Assembly (NCBI RefSeq): GCF_001043955.1 | Contig: NZ_LABZ01000118.1 | Location: 1 to 35,814, forward strand | Length of the DNA stretch: 35,814 nt | Source: Methylobacterium tarhaniae | Lineage (GTDB): Bacteria; Pseudomonadota; Alphaproteobacteria; Rhizobiales; Beijerinckiaceae | Direction of reading: 5' to 3' | Part shown: positions 1 to 7,401 of the stretch, piece by piece | Numbering within the stretch: the first letter of the stretch is position 1 | How the letters are laid out: each line of letters opens with the position of its first letter | The notes under the pieces: model-generated | Database searches by the model: none | What the model was told of the DNA's origin: nothing | The model's input: only the letters and a program-made list of their open reading frames with translations | Program-made: the position numbers and the translations under genes

Positions 1-434
1 GCCAAGGACGCATCCGGGGCCGAGGGCGCATCCGGGGCCGAGGGCGCATCCGGGTTTGCCGGCGCGTCCGGCCCGAAGGCGTCGGCGAGCGGCAGGTCCC
101 AGAGCCGGGCCGCCACCTCCTCGAGCGTCGCGGTCTCGGCGAGCGCGACGGCATCACGGCCGCGGTAATACAGCCGCCCGTCGCGGATCAGGGTCACGGC
201 GGTTTCCAGCACCGGCAGGCCCCAGTCGAGGGCGGCGCGGGCGACCTCCCGCGGCCGACGGCCGCGCCGGCGGGCCTCGGCGAGGCGCGCGACCGCCTCG
301 GCCGCGTAGGCCCGCACCCGCGGATCCGCGGTCGGATAGGCCTCGATCAGCCCGCGGCTGACATAGGCGTAGAGGGTCTGGCGGCTCACGCCGAGACGGG
401 CCGCGGCCTCGGTAGCGGTGAGATAGGCGGTCAC
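1..434 (-). CDS. Citrate synthase family protein with N-terminal helix-turn-helix (partial, 3' end outside window)
   Basis: About 144 residues are visible, read from a GTG at 434. The first ~30 residues form a MerR/excisionase-type helix-turn-helix (TATEAAARLGVSRQTLYAYV). They are followed by a segment typical of HTH-containing citrate synthase homologues: RDGRLYYRGRDAVALAE, then an LEEVAARLW helix. Members of this family condense an acyl-CoA with oxaloacetate or act as regulators; the real role of the HTH forms is not settled. The catalytic core lies beyond the window edge, so activity cannot be judged. At the edge the frame runs through a low-complexity PDAPSA repeat encoded by 18-bp tandem repeats. 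The start is GTG because no in-frame ATG lies upstream and the HTH begins immediately. It is divergent from a CoA-transferase gene, which suggests linked acyl-CoA metabolism (inference). Confidence 0.75.
   Translation of the reverse strand, partial: MTAYLTATEAAARLGVSRQTLYAYVSRGLIEAYPTADPRVRAYAAEAVARLAEARRRGRRPREVARAALDWGLPVLETAVTLIRDGRLYYRGRDAVALAETATLEEVAARLWDLPLADAFGPDAPANPDAPSAPDAPSAPDASL
10..54. repeat. 18-bp tandem direct repeat inside the citrate-synthase-like gene
   Basis: The unit gcatccggggccgagggc occurs at 10-27 and 28-45, and a partial third copy follows at 46-54. On the minus strand it encodes repeated Pro-Asp-Ala-Pro-Ser-Ala. The period is a multiple of three, so changes in copy number would keep the reading frame. 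Confidence 0.85.
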
Positions 435-457
435 GGGGGCCTTGCGTCGATCCGGTG

Positions 458-474
458 TTGATTCGCGTAATCAA
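458..474. promoter_or_regulatory. Candidate operator palindrome between divergent genes
   Basis: TTGATT-cgcgt-AATCAA is a perfect 6-bp inverted repeat in an otherwise GC-rich stretch, 24 bp upstream of the HTH-citrate synthase start and ~120 bp upstream of the CoA-transferase. An overlapping smaller palindrome, TCAA-ga-TTGA, spans 471-480. Placement in a divergent promoter region suits an operator, possibly for the adjacent HTH protein. That is inference; no binding data exist here. Confidence 0.4.
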
Positions 475-596
475 GATTGACGATCTGACCCTGTCGGCGC
501 GCTCCTGTCACCGGAGACGGGCGAGGCAATCGGGGACCAGGAGGTCCCGCGCCTCGTCTCATCCCCGATGGCCCTGGCGAAACACGGGAGCAGGCG

Positions 597-1976
597 ATGA
601 CGTTCGAGGCGGGCCCTCCGGCCTTCGCGGCGATCCTGGGCACGATCCGGCGCTCCTTCGGCGCCGAGGCCGCGCCGCCGGTGGCGGTCACCGGACGGGG
701 CGCCCTCCCCTCGATCTACCCGGTCAGCGACCTCGCGGCGGCCTCGGTCGCGGCGGCGGGGCTGGCGCTGGCCGAGCTCGTCGAGGCCCGCTTCGGCCGG
801 CATCCGGGCGTCACGGTCGACCGGCGCCTCGCCGCGTTCTGGTTCGCCCGCTCGCTCCATCCGCAGGGCTGGGAGTTGCCGCCGCTCTGGGATCCGGTGG
901 CCGGCGACTATCCGGCGGCCGATGGCTGGATCCGGCTCCACACCAACGCGCCGCATCACCGCGACGCGGCCCTGTCGGTGCTCGGCACGCCACCGGAGCG
1001 GGAGGCGGTGGCGGCGGCCGTGGCGCGCTGGCGGGCGGACGATCTCGAGACAGCCGTGGTCGCGGCCGGCGGCTGCGCCGCCGCGATGCGCTCGGCCGAG
1101 GCTTGGGGCCTCCACCCGCAAGGGAGGGCGGTGGCGCAGGAGCCTTTGATCGCCTGGGATCCGGGTATGGCCGGGCCGGAGGGCCTCGCGGCGGCGCGCC
1201 GCGACCGGCCTCTGATGGGTTTGCGGGTCCTCGACCTGACCCGGGTGCTCGCCGGACCCGTCGCGACGCGCTTCCTCGCCGGGTTCGGCGCGACGGTGCT
1301 GCGCCTCGATCCGCCGGGCTGGGAGGAGCCCGGCGTGGTGCCGGAGACGACCCTCGGCAAGGCCTGCGCCCGCCTCGACCTCGAGGACCGGGCCGGCCGG
1401 GCCCGGTTCGAGGACCTGCTCGCCACGGCGGACGTGCTCGTCCACGGCTACCGGCCGGATGCGCTGGTCCGGCTCGGGCTCGATGCGGCCGCCCGCGCCC
1501 GCCTGCGGCCGGGCCTGATCGATGTCAGCCTCGACGCCTATGGCTGGACCGGGCCGTGGCGGGCGCGGCGCGGCTTCGACAGCCTGGTCCAGATGAGCTG
1601 CGGCCTCGCCGAGGCCGGGATGGCCTGCGCCGGTGCCGACAGACCGGTGCCGCTGCCGGTCCAGGCCCTCGACCACGCCACCGGCTATCTGATGGCGGCG
1701 GCGGCGCTGCACGGCCTGACCCGGCGCCTCACGACCGGGCGGGGCGCAGCGGCGCGCCTCTCCCTCGCCCGTACCGCCGCCCTCCTCGCCGCCGCGCCGA
1801 CGCCGCTCCCCGAGGCGGCGCCCGCCGCCCCGGACCGGGCCGACTTCGCCGAGGCGCCGGAGCCGACCGGCTGGGGACCGGCCTTGCGCCTGCGCCCGGC
1901 CCTCGCCCTCGACGGCGTGCCGATGGCCTGGGACCGTCCCGCCGGCCCCCTGGGCGCCGCCGCGCCGGCCTGGTGA
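597..1976 (+). CDS. CoA-transferase family III (CaiB/BaiF-like), duplicated/permuted architecture
   Basis: The protein has 459 residues. The second half (from ~residue 205) begins with the classic family III Rossmann start (MGLRVLDLTRVLAGPVATR, then a GATVLRLDPP strand). It continues through LGKACARLDLEDRAGR and DVLVHGYRPDAL to the segment carrying the catalytic Asp, LDHATGYLMAAAALHGL (Asp359), which would form the acyl-aspartyl/CoA intermediate. The first ~200 residues look like the family's C-terminal part: a second Asp-bearing helix (IYPVSDLAAASVAAAG, Asp45), then the DGWIRLHTN region and a W..HPQG motif that normally precede the C-terminus. The order is therefore B-A-B rather than the usual A-B. 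These enzymes move CoA between carboxylic acids or racemise 2-methylacyl-CoAs; the substrate is unknown. A GGAG-type ribosome site precedes ATG 597. Confidence 0.8.
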   Translation: MTFEAGPPAFAAILGTIRRSFGAEAAPPVAVTGRGALPSIYPVSDLAAASVAAAGLALAELVEARFGRHPGVTVDRRLAAFWFARSLHPQGWELPPLWDPVAGDYPAADGWIRLHTNAPHHRDAALSVLGTPPEREAVAAAVARWRADDLETAVVAAGGCAAAMRSAEAWGLHPQGRAVAQEPLIAWDPGMAGPEGLAAARRDRPLMGLRVLDLTRVLAGPVATRFLAGFGATVLRLDPPGWEEPGVVPETTLGKACARLDLEDRAGRARFEDLLATADVLVHGYRPDALVRLGLDAAARARLRPGLIDVSLDAYGWTGPWRARRGFDSLVQMSCGLAEAGMACAGADRPVPLPVQALDHATGYLMAAAALHGLTRRLTTGRGAAARLSLARTAALLAAAPTPLPEAAPAAPDRADFAEAPEPTGWGPALRLRPALALDGVPMAWDRPAGPLGAAAPAW

Positions 1977-2031
1977 GGAACAGGGCCAGCGAGCGGGAGT
2001 TGGCCGGGCTCATCCGCGACAGGAGGAGCCC

Positions 2032-2265
2032 ATGGCCGGCGAGAAGCCCCACGGCGACAAGACCCACGCGCAGAACATCCGCCTGATCGAGGGCAAGGAC
2101 GGCCCCAACGTGCCGGCCGGCGGCGGCGCCCGCATCCGCACCAGCGCCGATCCCACCCGGCCGCCCTCCACCTACCAGGAGAGCCGCGACCACAACAAGC
2201 ACAACAACCCCGGCCAGGACGGCCACAGGCCGCAGAAGCACAGCCCGGCCGAGGAGAAGCCGTGA
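2032..2265 (+). CDS. Small hydrophilic hypothetical protein
   Basis: The protein has 77 residues, very polar, rich in Lys, Asp, Asn, His and Pro, with no hydrophobic segment or cysteine, so it is probably cytoplasmic and largely disordered. A strong Shine-Dalgarno sequence (aggagg) ends five bases before the ATG, and codon use matches the neighbours, which supports a real gene. It follows the CoA-transferase stop by 55 bp and may share its transcript. The family is not recognised and no function is proposed. Confidence 0.65.
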   Translation: MAGEKPHGDKTHAQNIRLIEGKDGPNVPAGGGARIRTSADPTRPPSTYQESRDHNKHNNPGQDGHRPQKHSPAEEKP

Positions 2266-2291
2266 GCGTTCGTCAGCCTCGATGGTGAGTG

Positions 2292-2416
2292 ATACCAACG
2301 GTCGTTGAAAACGACCTTTGGTTCCGTTCTCGAATTTTCGCCAAGCTTTTGGCTTGAAATCGAAAATTCGAGATGGGTCAACGGCCTGATGCGTCAGCAT
2401 CTTAGGCCGTTGGTAT
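2292..2416. repeat. 125-bp nested palindromic (MITE/REP-like) element
   Basis: Perfect 10-bp terminal inverted repeats ATACCAACGG (2292-2301) and CCGTTGGTAT (2407-2416) enclose two more hairpins. One is GTCGTT-gaa-AACGAC (2301-2315). The other has arms CGAATTTTCG (2331-2340) and CGAAAATTCG (2361-2370) around an AAGCTTTT centre. The interior is markedly AT-richer than the surrounding DNA and holds no gene. This is the layout of a non-autonomous miniature element or a structured intergenic repeat. Confidence 0.65.
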
Positions 2417-2420
2417 GACA

Positions 2421-2472
2421 CTCCCGGCGTCATTCCGGGGCCGCGAAGCGGAGTTCGGAATGACGCCGGGAG
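2421..2472. repeat. REP-like palindrome downstream of the lacI-type gene
   Basis: Perfect 17-bp arms (2421-2437 and 2456-2472) flank an 18-base loop. The core GTCATTCCGGGGCCGCGAAG recurs in inverted orientation at 7302-7342. It lies 30 bp past the stop of the repressor gene, so it could also end or stabilise that transcript. There is no U-run, so an intrinsic terminator role is uncertain. Confidence 0.7.
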
Positions 2473-2502
2473 CATATCGATCCGGCCTGGGCCGGTCGAA
2501 GA

Positions 2503-3489
2503 CTACGATCGCCGCCCCGTCGACCCTCGGGCGATCAGACGCCCGCTCAGGACCACCTTGCGCACCGGCTGTCCGGGAGTCTTCAGCCGGTCGAACAGCA
2601 GCCCCATCGCCTGGGCGCCGATCTCGGCGACCGGCTGCTCGATCACCGTCAGGCCGGGCTCGACCAGCTCGGTCCAGGGCTCGTTGTCGAAGCCCGCGAG
2701 CGCGATTCCGCCGGGCCAGGCGACGCCCGCGGCGCGGGCTGCCCGCACCGCCCCCATCAGGATCAGGCCGTTGGAGACGACCAGCGCCTCGGGCCGCCCC
2801 GGCTCGGCGAGCCAGCGCGCCACCTCGCCCTGCGCCGGCTCGGCATCCGGCAGCACGGTGCGGACCTGCGGCGCGAGGCCGTGCCGGCGCATCGCCGCGA
2901 GATAGCCGTCGCACCGTTCCCGGGCGGTCGAGCTCGTGGAGCCGAACAGGCCGCCGATGCGGGAATAGCCCTGCTCCACCAGGTGATCGACCAGGGCGGC
3001 GCCCGCCGCCACGTTGTCGAGCACCACCCCGTCATGGCCGCCCGGGGGGCCGGTGCGGTCGATCAGCACCAGGGGAAACGGGAAATCCTCCGGGCGCAGC
3101 CGCTCGGCGGTGCGGCGGGTCGGCGCGAAGACGACGCCGGTGACCCGCTCCTCCTGCATCAGGCGCAGGTACAGGGCCTCGCGCTCGGCATCCTCGCCGG
3201 TGTTGCACAGGATCAGCCGCATCCCGGCCTGGTAGGCCGCATCCTCCACCGCCCGGCTGACCGCGGTGAAGAACGGGTTGCGGATGTCGGCGACGATGAG
3301 CCCGATCGTCTGGGCGGCCTGCGAGCGCAGGCGGCGGGCGGAGAGATTCGGCCGGTAGCCGGTCGCCCGCACCGCCGCCTCGACCTGCTCGCGCAGGGCG
3401 TCGCTCACCGGGCCCTTGCCCAGGGCCCGCGACACGGTCGCGGTGGAAACGCCCGCCGCACGGGCGACGTCACGGATGCCGACGGTCAT
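2503..3489 (-). CDS. LacI-family transcriptional repressor of the fructose PTS genes (FruR/ScrR-like)
   Basis: The protein has 328 residues from ATG 3489. Residues 4-24 form the LacI HTH (IRDVARAAGVSTATVSRALG), followed by the hinge region YRPNLSARRLRS. The periplasmic-binding-protein-like effector domain follows, with typical IGLIVADIRNPFF and ALAGFDNEPW segments. It should bind a sugar or sugar phosphate, probably a fructose phosphate, and release DNA (family knowledge plus context). It is divergent from fruB, and two identical GAAAACGTTTTC palindromes lie between the genes, one 7 bp upstream of its own start, which points to autoregulation. A longer reading upstream of 3489 would run through that operator, so the ATG at 3489 is preferred. 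Confidence 0.9.
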   Translation of the reverse strand: MTVGIRDVARAAGVSTATVSRALGKGPVSDALREQVEAAVRATGYRPNLSARRLRSQAAQTIGLIVADIRNPFFTAVSRAVEDAAYQAGMRLILCNTGEDAEREALYLRLMQEERVTGVVFAPTRRTAERLRPEDFPFPLVLIDRTGPPGGHDGVVLDNVAAGAALVDHLVEQGYSRIGGLFGSTSSTARERCDGYLAAMRRHGLAPQVRTVLPDAEPAQGEVARWLAEPGRPEALVVSNGLILMGAVRAARAAGVAWPGGIALAGFDNEPWTELVEPGLTVIEQPVAEIGAQAMGLLFDRLKTPGQPVRKVVLSGRLIARGSTGRRS

Positions 3490-3495
3490 CGCCTC

Positions 3496-3507
3496 GAAAA
3501 CGTTTTC
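3496..3507. promoter_or_regulatory. LacI-type operator O1 (GAAAACGTTTTC)
   Basis: This is a perfect 12-bp palindrome with the central CG typical of LacI-family sites, 7 bp upstream of the repressor's own start codon. It is identical to the site at 3607-3618, and the centres are 111 bp apart. The positions suit repression of both divergent genes and possibly DNA looping. Confidence 0.8.
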
Positions 3508-3592
3508 AGACTCGATACAACCGTTGTGACAGGACGGGCCGCTCCGGGCAAGTCCTGACACTCGCCTTGCGCGCAGCGCCGGCCGAACTCTG

Positions 3593-3621
3593 TTGACACG
3601 CGTTGTGAAAACGTTTTCATA
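3593..3621 (+). promoter_or_regulatory. fruBp: Candidate fruB promoter overlapped by operator O2
   Basis: A consensus -35 TTGACA (3593-3598) is followed after 17 bp by a weak -10 TTCATA (3616-3621). The operator at 3607-3618 covers the spacer and the start of the -10, so bound repressor would block RNA polymerase. The -35 match is clear; the -10 assignment is tentative. Confidence 0.55.
3607..3618. promoter_or_regulatory. LacI-type operator O2 (GAAAACGTTTTC)
   Basis: Second copy of the 12-bp palindrome, extended by one more symmetric base pair (T/A at 3606 and 3619), 46 bp upstream of the fruB start and overlapping its candidate promoter. Confidence 0.8.
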
Positions 3622-3664
3622 GACAACAAGGAAAACCAGCCATCTTCCGGGAGGAAGCCTCGCC

Positions 3665-6208
3665 ATGCTCGCGCCGACACCGCCGCTGACGCCGCGCGTC
3701 CTGATCCGCACCGCCGCCAGCCCCTCGACCAAGGAAGCCGCGATCCGCGAGGCGGCCCAGCTCCTCGTCGCAGCCGGCTGCATCGATCCGGCCTACGAGG
3801 CGAGCATGCTGCGCCGCGAGTCGGTGGCGAACACCTATCTGGGCCACGGCGTGGTGATCCCGCACGGCATGGTCGACGATCGCGCCCTGGTGCGCGAGAG
3901 CGGGCTCGCCGTGCTCCAGGTGCCCGGCGGCGTCGCCTGGCACGACGGGCAGGACGCCCACCTGGTGGTGGCGATCGCGGCCCAGTCCGACACCCACATC
4001 ACGATCCTGCGCCGCCTCACCCGGCTGATCCAGGACGAGGCCCGGCTGGAGCGCCTGCGCATCACGACGGATGCGGGCGAGATCGCCGCGGCTCTGGCCG
4101 AGGATGCGGCCGCTTCCGGTGCCGCCGGCCCGGCCGCCGACCTCGCCCAGAGCTTCGCCTGGACCGTCGATTATCCCACCGGCCTGCATGCCCGCCCGGC
4201 CTCCGCCTGGGTCGAGGCGGCCCGCGCCAGCCCCGCCCGGATCCAGGTCCGCCACGGCGCCGAGGTGGCGGATGCCAAGAACCTGATCGCGCTGCTCCAG
4301 CTCGGCCTGCGCGCCGGCGACGAGGCGGTGATCTCCGCCGAGGGCGACGACGCCCCGGCGGCCCTCGCCCGGCTCAAGGCCACGGTCACCGGCCTCTCGG
4401 CCGGCGAGAAGGCCGCCGCCGCCCGCGCGGCGGAGGCCGCCGCGAAGGCCGCCGCCCCGGTGGCGGGCTGGAACCCCGCCGATCCCTGCCAGGTGATCCC
4501 GGGCATCGGCGCGAGCCCGGGCCTCGCCATCGGGCCGATCCACGTGCTCGGGCCCACCGAGGTCGCGGTGCCGGACGAGCCGGAGCCGCTGACGAGCGGC
4601 GGCGACCGGCTGCACGCGGCCCTGGAAGCGACGGCGGCGCAGCTGAAGGCGCTCGCCGACGATACCGGCCGGCGCCTCGGCCAGGCCGATGCCGGGATCT
4701 TCAAGGCGCAAGCCGACCTCATCGCCGACACCGACCTGATCACGCTGGCCTGCCAGCTGATGGTCGAGGGCCACGGCGTCGCCTTCGCCTGGCACCGGGC
4801 GGTGGAGCGGATGGCCGGCCAGCTCTCGGCGCTGGGCAACCCGGTGCTCGCCGCCCGCGCGGCGGACCTGCGCGACGTCGGCCGCCGGGTGCTGGCGCAG
4901 ATCGACCCCGCGCTCCAGGCCGGCCACGCCCTGCCGGACCAGCCCTGCATCCTGCTGAGCCCCGACCTCGCCCCCTCCGACACGGCCGGGCTCGATCCGG
5001 CCCGGGTGCTCGGGCTCGCGACCGCCCAAGGCGGCCCGACCTCCCACACGGCGATCCTCGCCCGCACCCTCGGCATCCCCTCGGTGGTGGCGGCCGGGCC
5101 CGGCCTGCTTGCGCCTCCCGCCGGCAGGACCGCGATCCTCGACGGCACCACCGGGCGGCTCTACGTGAGCCCGAGCGAGCGCGACCTCGCCTCGGCGCAG
5201 GCCTGGCGCGACTCCCTGCGGGCGACGCAGGAGGCGGAAGCGCGCGAGCGCGGCCTGCCGGCCCGCACCCGGGACGGCCACGCCCTCGCCATCGGCGCCA
5301 ACGTCAACACCCCCGACCAGGTGCCCTTCGCCCTGTCGCAGGGCGCCGAGGGCGTCGGCCTGATGCGCACCGAGTTCCTGTTCCTCGAGCGCGGCGACAC
5401 CCCGGGCGAGGACGACCAATACGCGACCTACCGGGCGATGCTGGAGGCGCTGGCCGGCCGGCCGCTGATCGTGCGCGCCCTCGACATCGGCGGCGACAAG
5501 CAGGTGCCCCACCTCGCCCTGCCGAAGGAGGAGAACCCCTTCCTCGGCGTGCGCGGCGCCCGGCTGCTCCTGCGCCGGCCCGACCTGATGGAGCCGCAGC
5601 TGCGCGCCCTCTACCGCGCCGCGAAGGATAGCGTGCCGGCCGACGCCCCGACGGGCAAGGACGCGCCGCTCTCGATCATGTTCCCGATGATCACCTCGGT
5701 GCCCGAGCTGCTGGCCCTGCGCGAGGCCTGCGAGCGGATCCGGGCCGGGATCGGGGCGCCCGCCGTGCCGCTCGGCATCATGATCGAGGTGCCGGCGGCG
5801 GCGATCCAGGCCGATGCGCTGGCGGCCCATTGCGACTTCTTCTCGATCGGCACCAACGACCTGACCCAGTACGCCCTCGCCATCGACCGCCAGAACACCG
5901 AGCTGGCGCCGGAGGCCGATTCGCTCCATCCGGCGGTCCTGCGCCTGGTCCGGATGACCTGCGAGGGCGCGGCCCGGCACGGGCGCTTCGTCGGGGTCTG
6001 CGGCGGCATCGCCGGCGATCCGTTCGGGGCGGGGCTGCTCGCGGGCTTGGGCGTGCACGAGCTGTCGATGACCCCCCGCGACGTGCCGGCCGTGAAGGCG
6101 CGCCTGCGCGCCGCCTCGCTCTCCGCGCTGAAGGCGCTGGCCGACGAGGCCTGCGCCCAACCCGACGCCGCGGCGGTGCGCGCTCTCGACCGGGAGGTGC
6201 GGTCGTGA
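3665..6208 (+). CDS. fruB: Fructose-type PTS multiphosphoryl transfer protein, IIA-HPr-EI fusion
   Basis: The protein has 847 residues in three phosphotransfer modules. Residues ~10-145 are a fructose/mannitol-type IIA with the active histidine in GVVIPHG (His67). Residues ~160-245 are HPr, with His175 in TGLHARPAS. Residues ~275-847 are enzyme I: PGIGASPGLAIG start, phospho-histidine His461 in GGPTSHTAILA, PEP-site motifs (LMRTEFLFL, IMIEVPAAA, IGTNDLTQYALA) and the GVCGGIAGD cysteine loop near the end. Phosphate passes from PEP through EI and HPr to IIA, then normally to membrane IIB for fructose uptake as fructose 1-phosphate. All three histidines are intact. It is the first gene after the operator region, and its TGA overlaps the fruK GTG. 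No IIBC gene lies in the window. Confidence 0.95.
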   Translation: MLAPTPPLTPRVLIRTAASPSTKEAAIREAAQLLVAAGCIDPAYEASMLRRESVANTYLGHGVVIPHGMVDDRALVRESGLAVLQVPGGVAWHDGQDAHLVVAIAAQSDTHITILRRLTRLIQDEARLERLRITTDAGEIAAALAEDAAASGAAGPAADLAQSFAWTVDYPTGLHARPASAWVEAARASPARIQVRHGAEVADAKNLIALLQLGLRAGDEAVISAEGDDAPAALARLKATVTGLSAGEKAAAARAAEAAAKAAAPVAGWNPADPCQVIPGIGASPGLAIGPIHVLGPTEVAVPDEPEPLTSGGDRLHAALEATAAQLKALADDTGRRLGQADAGIFKAQADLIADTDLITLACQLMVEGHGVAFAWHRAVERMAGQLSALGNPVLAARAADLRDVGRRVLAQIDPALQAGHALPDQPCILLSPDLAPSDTAGLDPARVLGLATAQGGPTSHTAILARTLGIPSVVAAGPGLLAPPAGRTAILDGTTGRLYVSPSERDLASAQAWRDSLRATQEAEARERGLPARTRDGHALAIGANVNTPDQVPFALSQGAEGVGLMRTEFLFLERGDTPGEDDQYATYRAMLEALAGRPLIVRALDIGGDKQVPHLALPKEENPFLGVRGARLLLRRPDLMEPQLRALYRAAKDSVPADAPTGKDAPLSIMFPMITSVPELLALREACERIRAGIGAPAVPLGIMIEVPAAAIQADALAAHCDFFSIGTNDLTQYALAIDRQNTELAPEADSLHPAVLRLVRMTCEGAARHGRFVGVCGGIAGDPFGAGLLAGLGVHELSMTPRDVPAVKARLRAASLSALKALADEACAQPDAAAVRALDREVRS

Positions 6209-7149
6209 CCCGGATCCTCACCCTCACCCTCAACCCGGCGATCGACCGGACCGTCACCCTCGACCGGCTGGTGCCGGGCGAGGTCCACCGCGCCCGCGCG
6301 GTGCGCGACGATGCCGGCGGCAAGGGCATCAACGTGGCGAGCTGCCTCGCCGATTGGGGGATCCCGGTCACGGCGGCGGGGGTGCTCGGCGCCGGCAACG
6401 CCGCCGCCTTCGAGGCCCTGTTCTCCGCCAAGGGCATCGCGGATCGCTGCGTCTGCGTGGCGGGCGAGACCCGCACCAACCTGAAGCTCGTCGATCCCGC
6501 CGGCACCACCGACGTGAACCTGCCGGGCCTCGCCCTCGATCCCGCGACCCTGCGGGCGGTCCGCGCCGTGCTCGCCGAGGAGGCCGGCCCGGACACGCTG
6601 GCGGTGCTCGCCGGCAGCCTGCCGGTGGGGGCGGAGGCCGGCCTCTACGCCGAATTGACGGCGGAGCTGAAGGCGCGAGGCGCCCGGGTGCTGCTCGACG
6701 TGTCCGGGCCGCCCCTCGCCGCCGCCTTGTCGGCCGGGATCCTGCCGGACATCGTCAAGCCGAACCGGCACGAGCTGGAGGAATGGGCCGGCCGCCCCCT
6801 CCCGGCGCTTGCCGACGTGGTCGAGGCGGCCCGCGACCTGAACCGGCGCGGCATCCCCCTGGTGGCCGTCTCGCTCGGGGCCGAGGGCGCGGTGTTCGTC
6901 CGCGGTGCCGAGGCGCTGCACGCCCTCGCCCCGGCGGTCGACGTGGCGAGCACCGTCGGGGCCGGCGACGCCCTGGTGGCGGGGCTGGTGGCCGGCGTCT
7001 TCGCCGATCTGAGCCTCGCCGACACCGCCCGCCTGGCGCTCACCTTCGCGGCCGGCAAGCTGACCCGGGCCGGCGCCAACCTGCCGGGGCGCGGGGAGGT
7101 CGAGGCGGTCGCGACGACGATCGAGGTTCGCGTCCTGCCGACGCGATGA
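6205..7149 (+). CDS. fruK: 1-Phosphofructokinase
   Basis: The protein has 314 residues of the PfkB/ribokinase fold. It phosphorylates fructose 1-phosphate to fructose 1,6-bisphosphate with ATP, the step after PTS uptake. Visible motifs are the substrate-binding start LTLNPAIDRTV, the GGKGINVA loop (~residues 35-42), KPNRHELEEW, and the catalytic GAGD anion hole with Asp255 as general base. The GTG start at 6205 overlaps the fruB TGA (GTGA), which implies translational coupling. It is preferred because the family N-terminus begins there. Length and motifs are normal for FruK. Confidence 0.93.
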   Translation: MTRILTLTLNPAIDRTVTLDRLVPGEVHRARAVRDDAGGKGINVASCLADWGIPVTAAGVLGAGNAAAFEALFSAKGIADRCVCVAGETRTNLKLVDPAGTTDVNLPGLALDPATLRAVRAVLAEEAGPDTLAVLAGSLPVGAEAGLYAELTAELKARGARVLLDVSGPPLAAALSAGILPDIVKPNRHELEEWAGRPLPALADVVEAARDLNRRGIPLVAVSLGAEGAVFVRGAEALHALAPAVDVASTVGAGDALVAGLVAGVFADLSLADTARLALTFAAGKLTRAGANLPGRGEVEAVATTIEVRVLPTR

Positions 7150-7202
7150 AGCGCGACGCACCGGGTCCATCGATCGATCCGACCACGATTCCGCTTCTCC
7201 GG

Positions 7203-7342
7203 GTCATCCCGGGGCTCGCCGAAGGCGGGAGCCCGGGATCCGGAACCGCAGGCGGTGCAGAACGAAGCGGGCTGTCTTCCGCTCCCTTCTGAACGTCTCG
7301 AGGTTCTGGATTCCGGGCTCCGCTTCGCGGCCCCGGAATGAC
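7203..7342. repeat. Inverted pair of REP-like palindromes downstream of fruK
   Basis: One copy at 7203-7247 starts GTCATCCCGGGGCTCG and ends GGATCCGGAACC. A second, inverted copy at 7302-7342 starts GGTTCTGGATTCCGGG and ends CCCCGGAATGAC. They can pair into a long hairpin, and the second shares a 25-bp identical core with the palindrome at 2421-2472. Together they fill most of the 252-bp gap between fruK and the next gene, which otherwise holds only the next gene's ribosome site. Confidence 0.7.
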
Positions 7343-7401
7343 GGTGGAGGGTGTCAAGACCAGCAGCCAGATCAAGCAGACGACCTCAGGAGGAACATCC
7401 C

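Noticed and set aside
455..2086. 543-residue open frame on the plus strand overlapping the CoA-transferase
   Set aside because: It is Arg/Gly/Pro-rich with no domain and out of frame with the recognisable CoA-transferase; a GC-rich shadow.
3617..6160. 847-residue antisense open frame opposite fruB
   Set aside because: Opposite-strand shadow of a highly GC-biased gene; low-complexity Gly/Arg/His composition, while the plus strand encodes an intact PTS protein.
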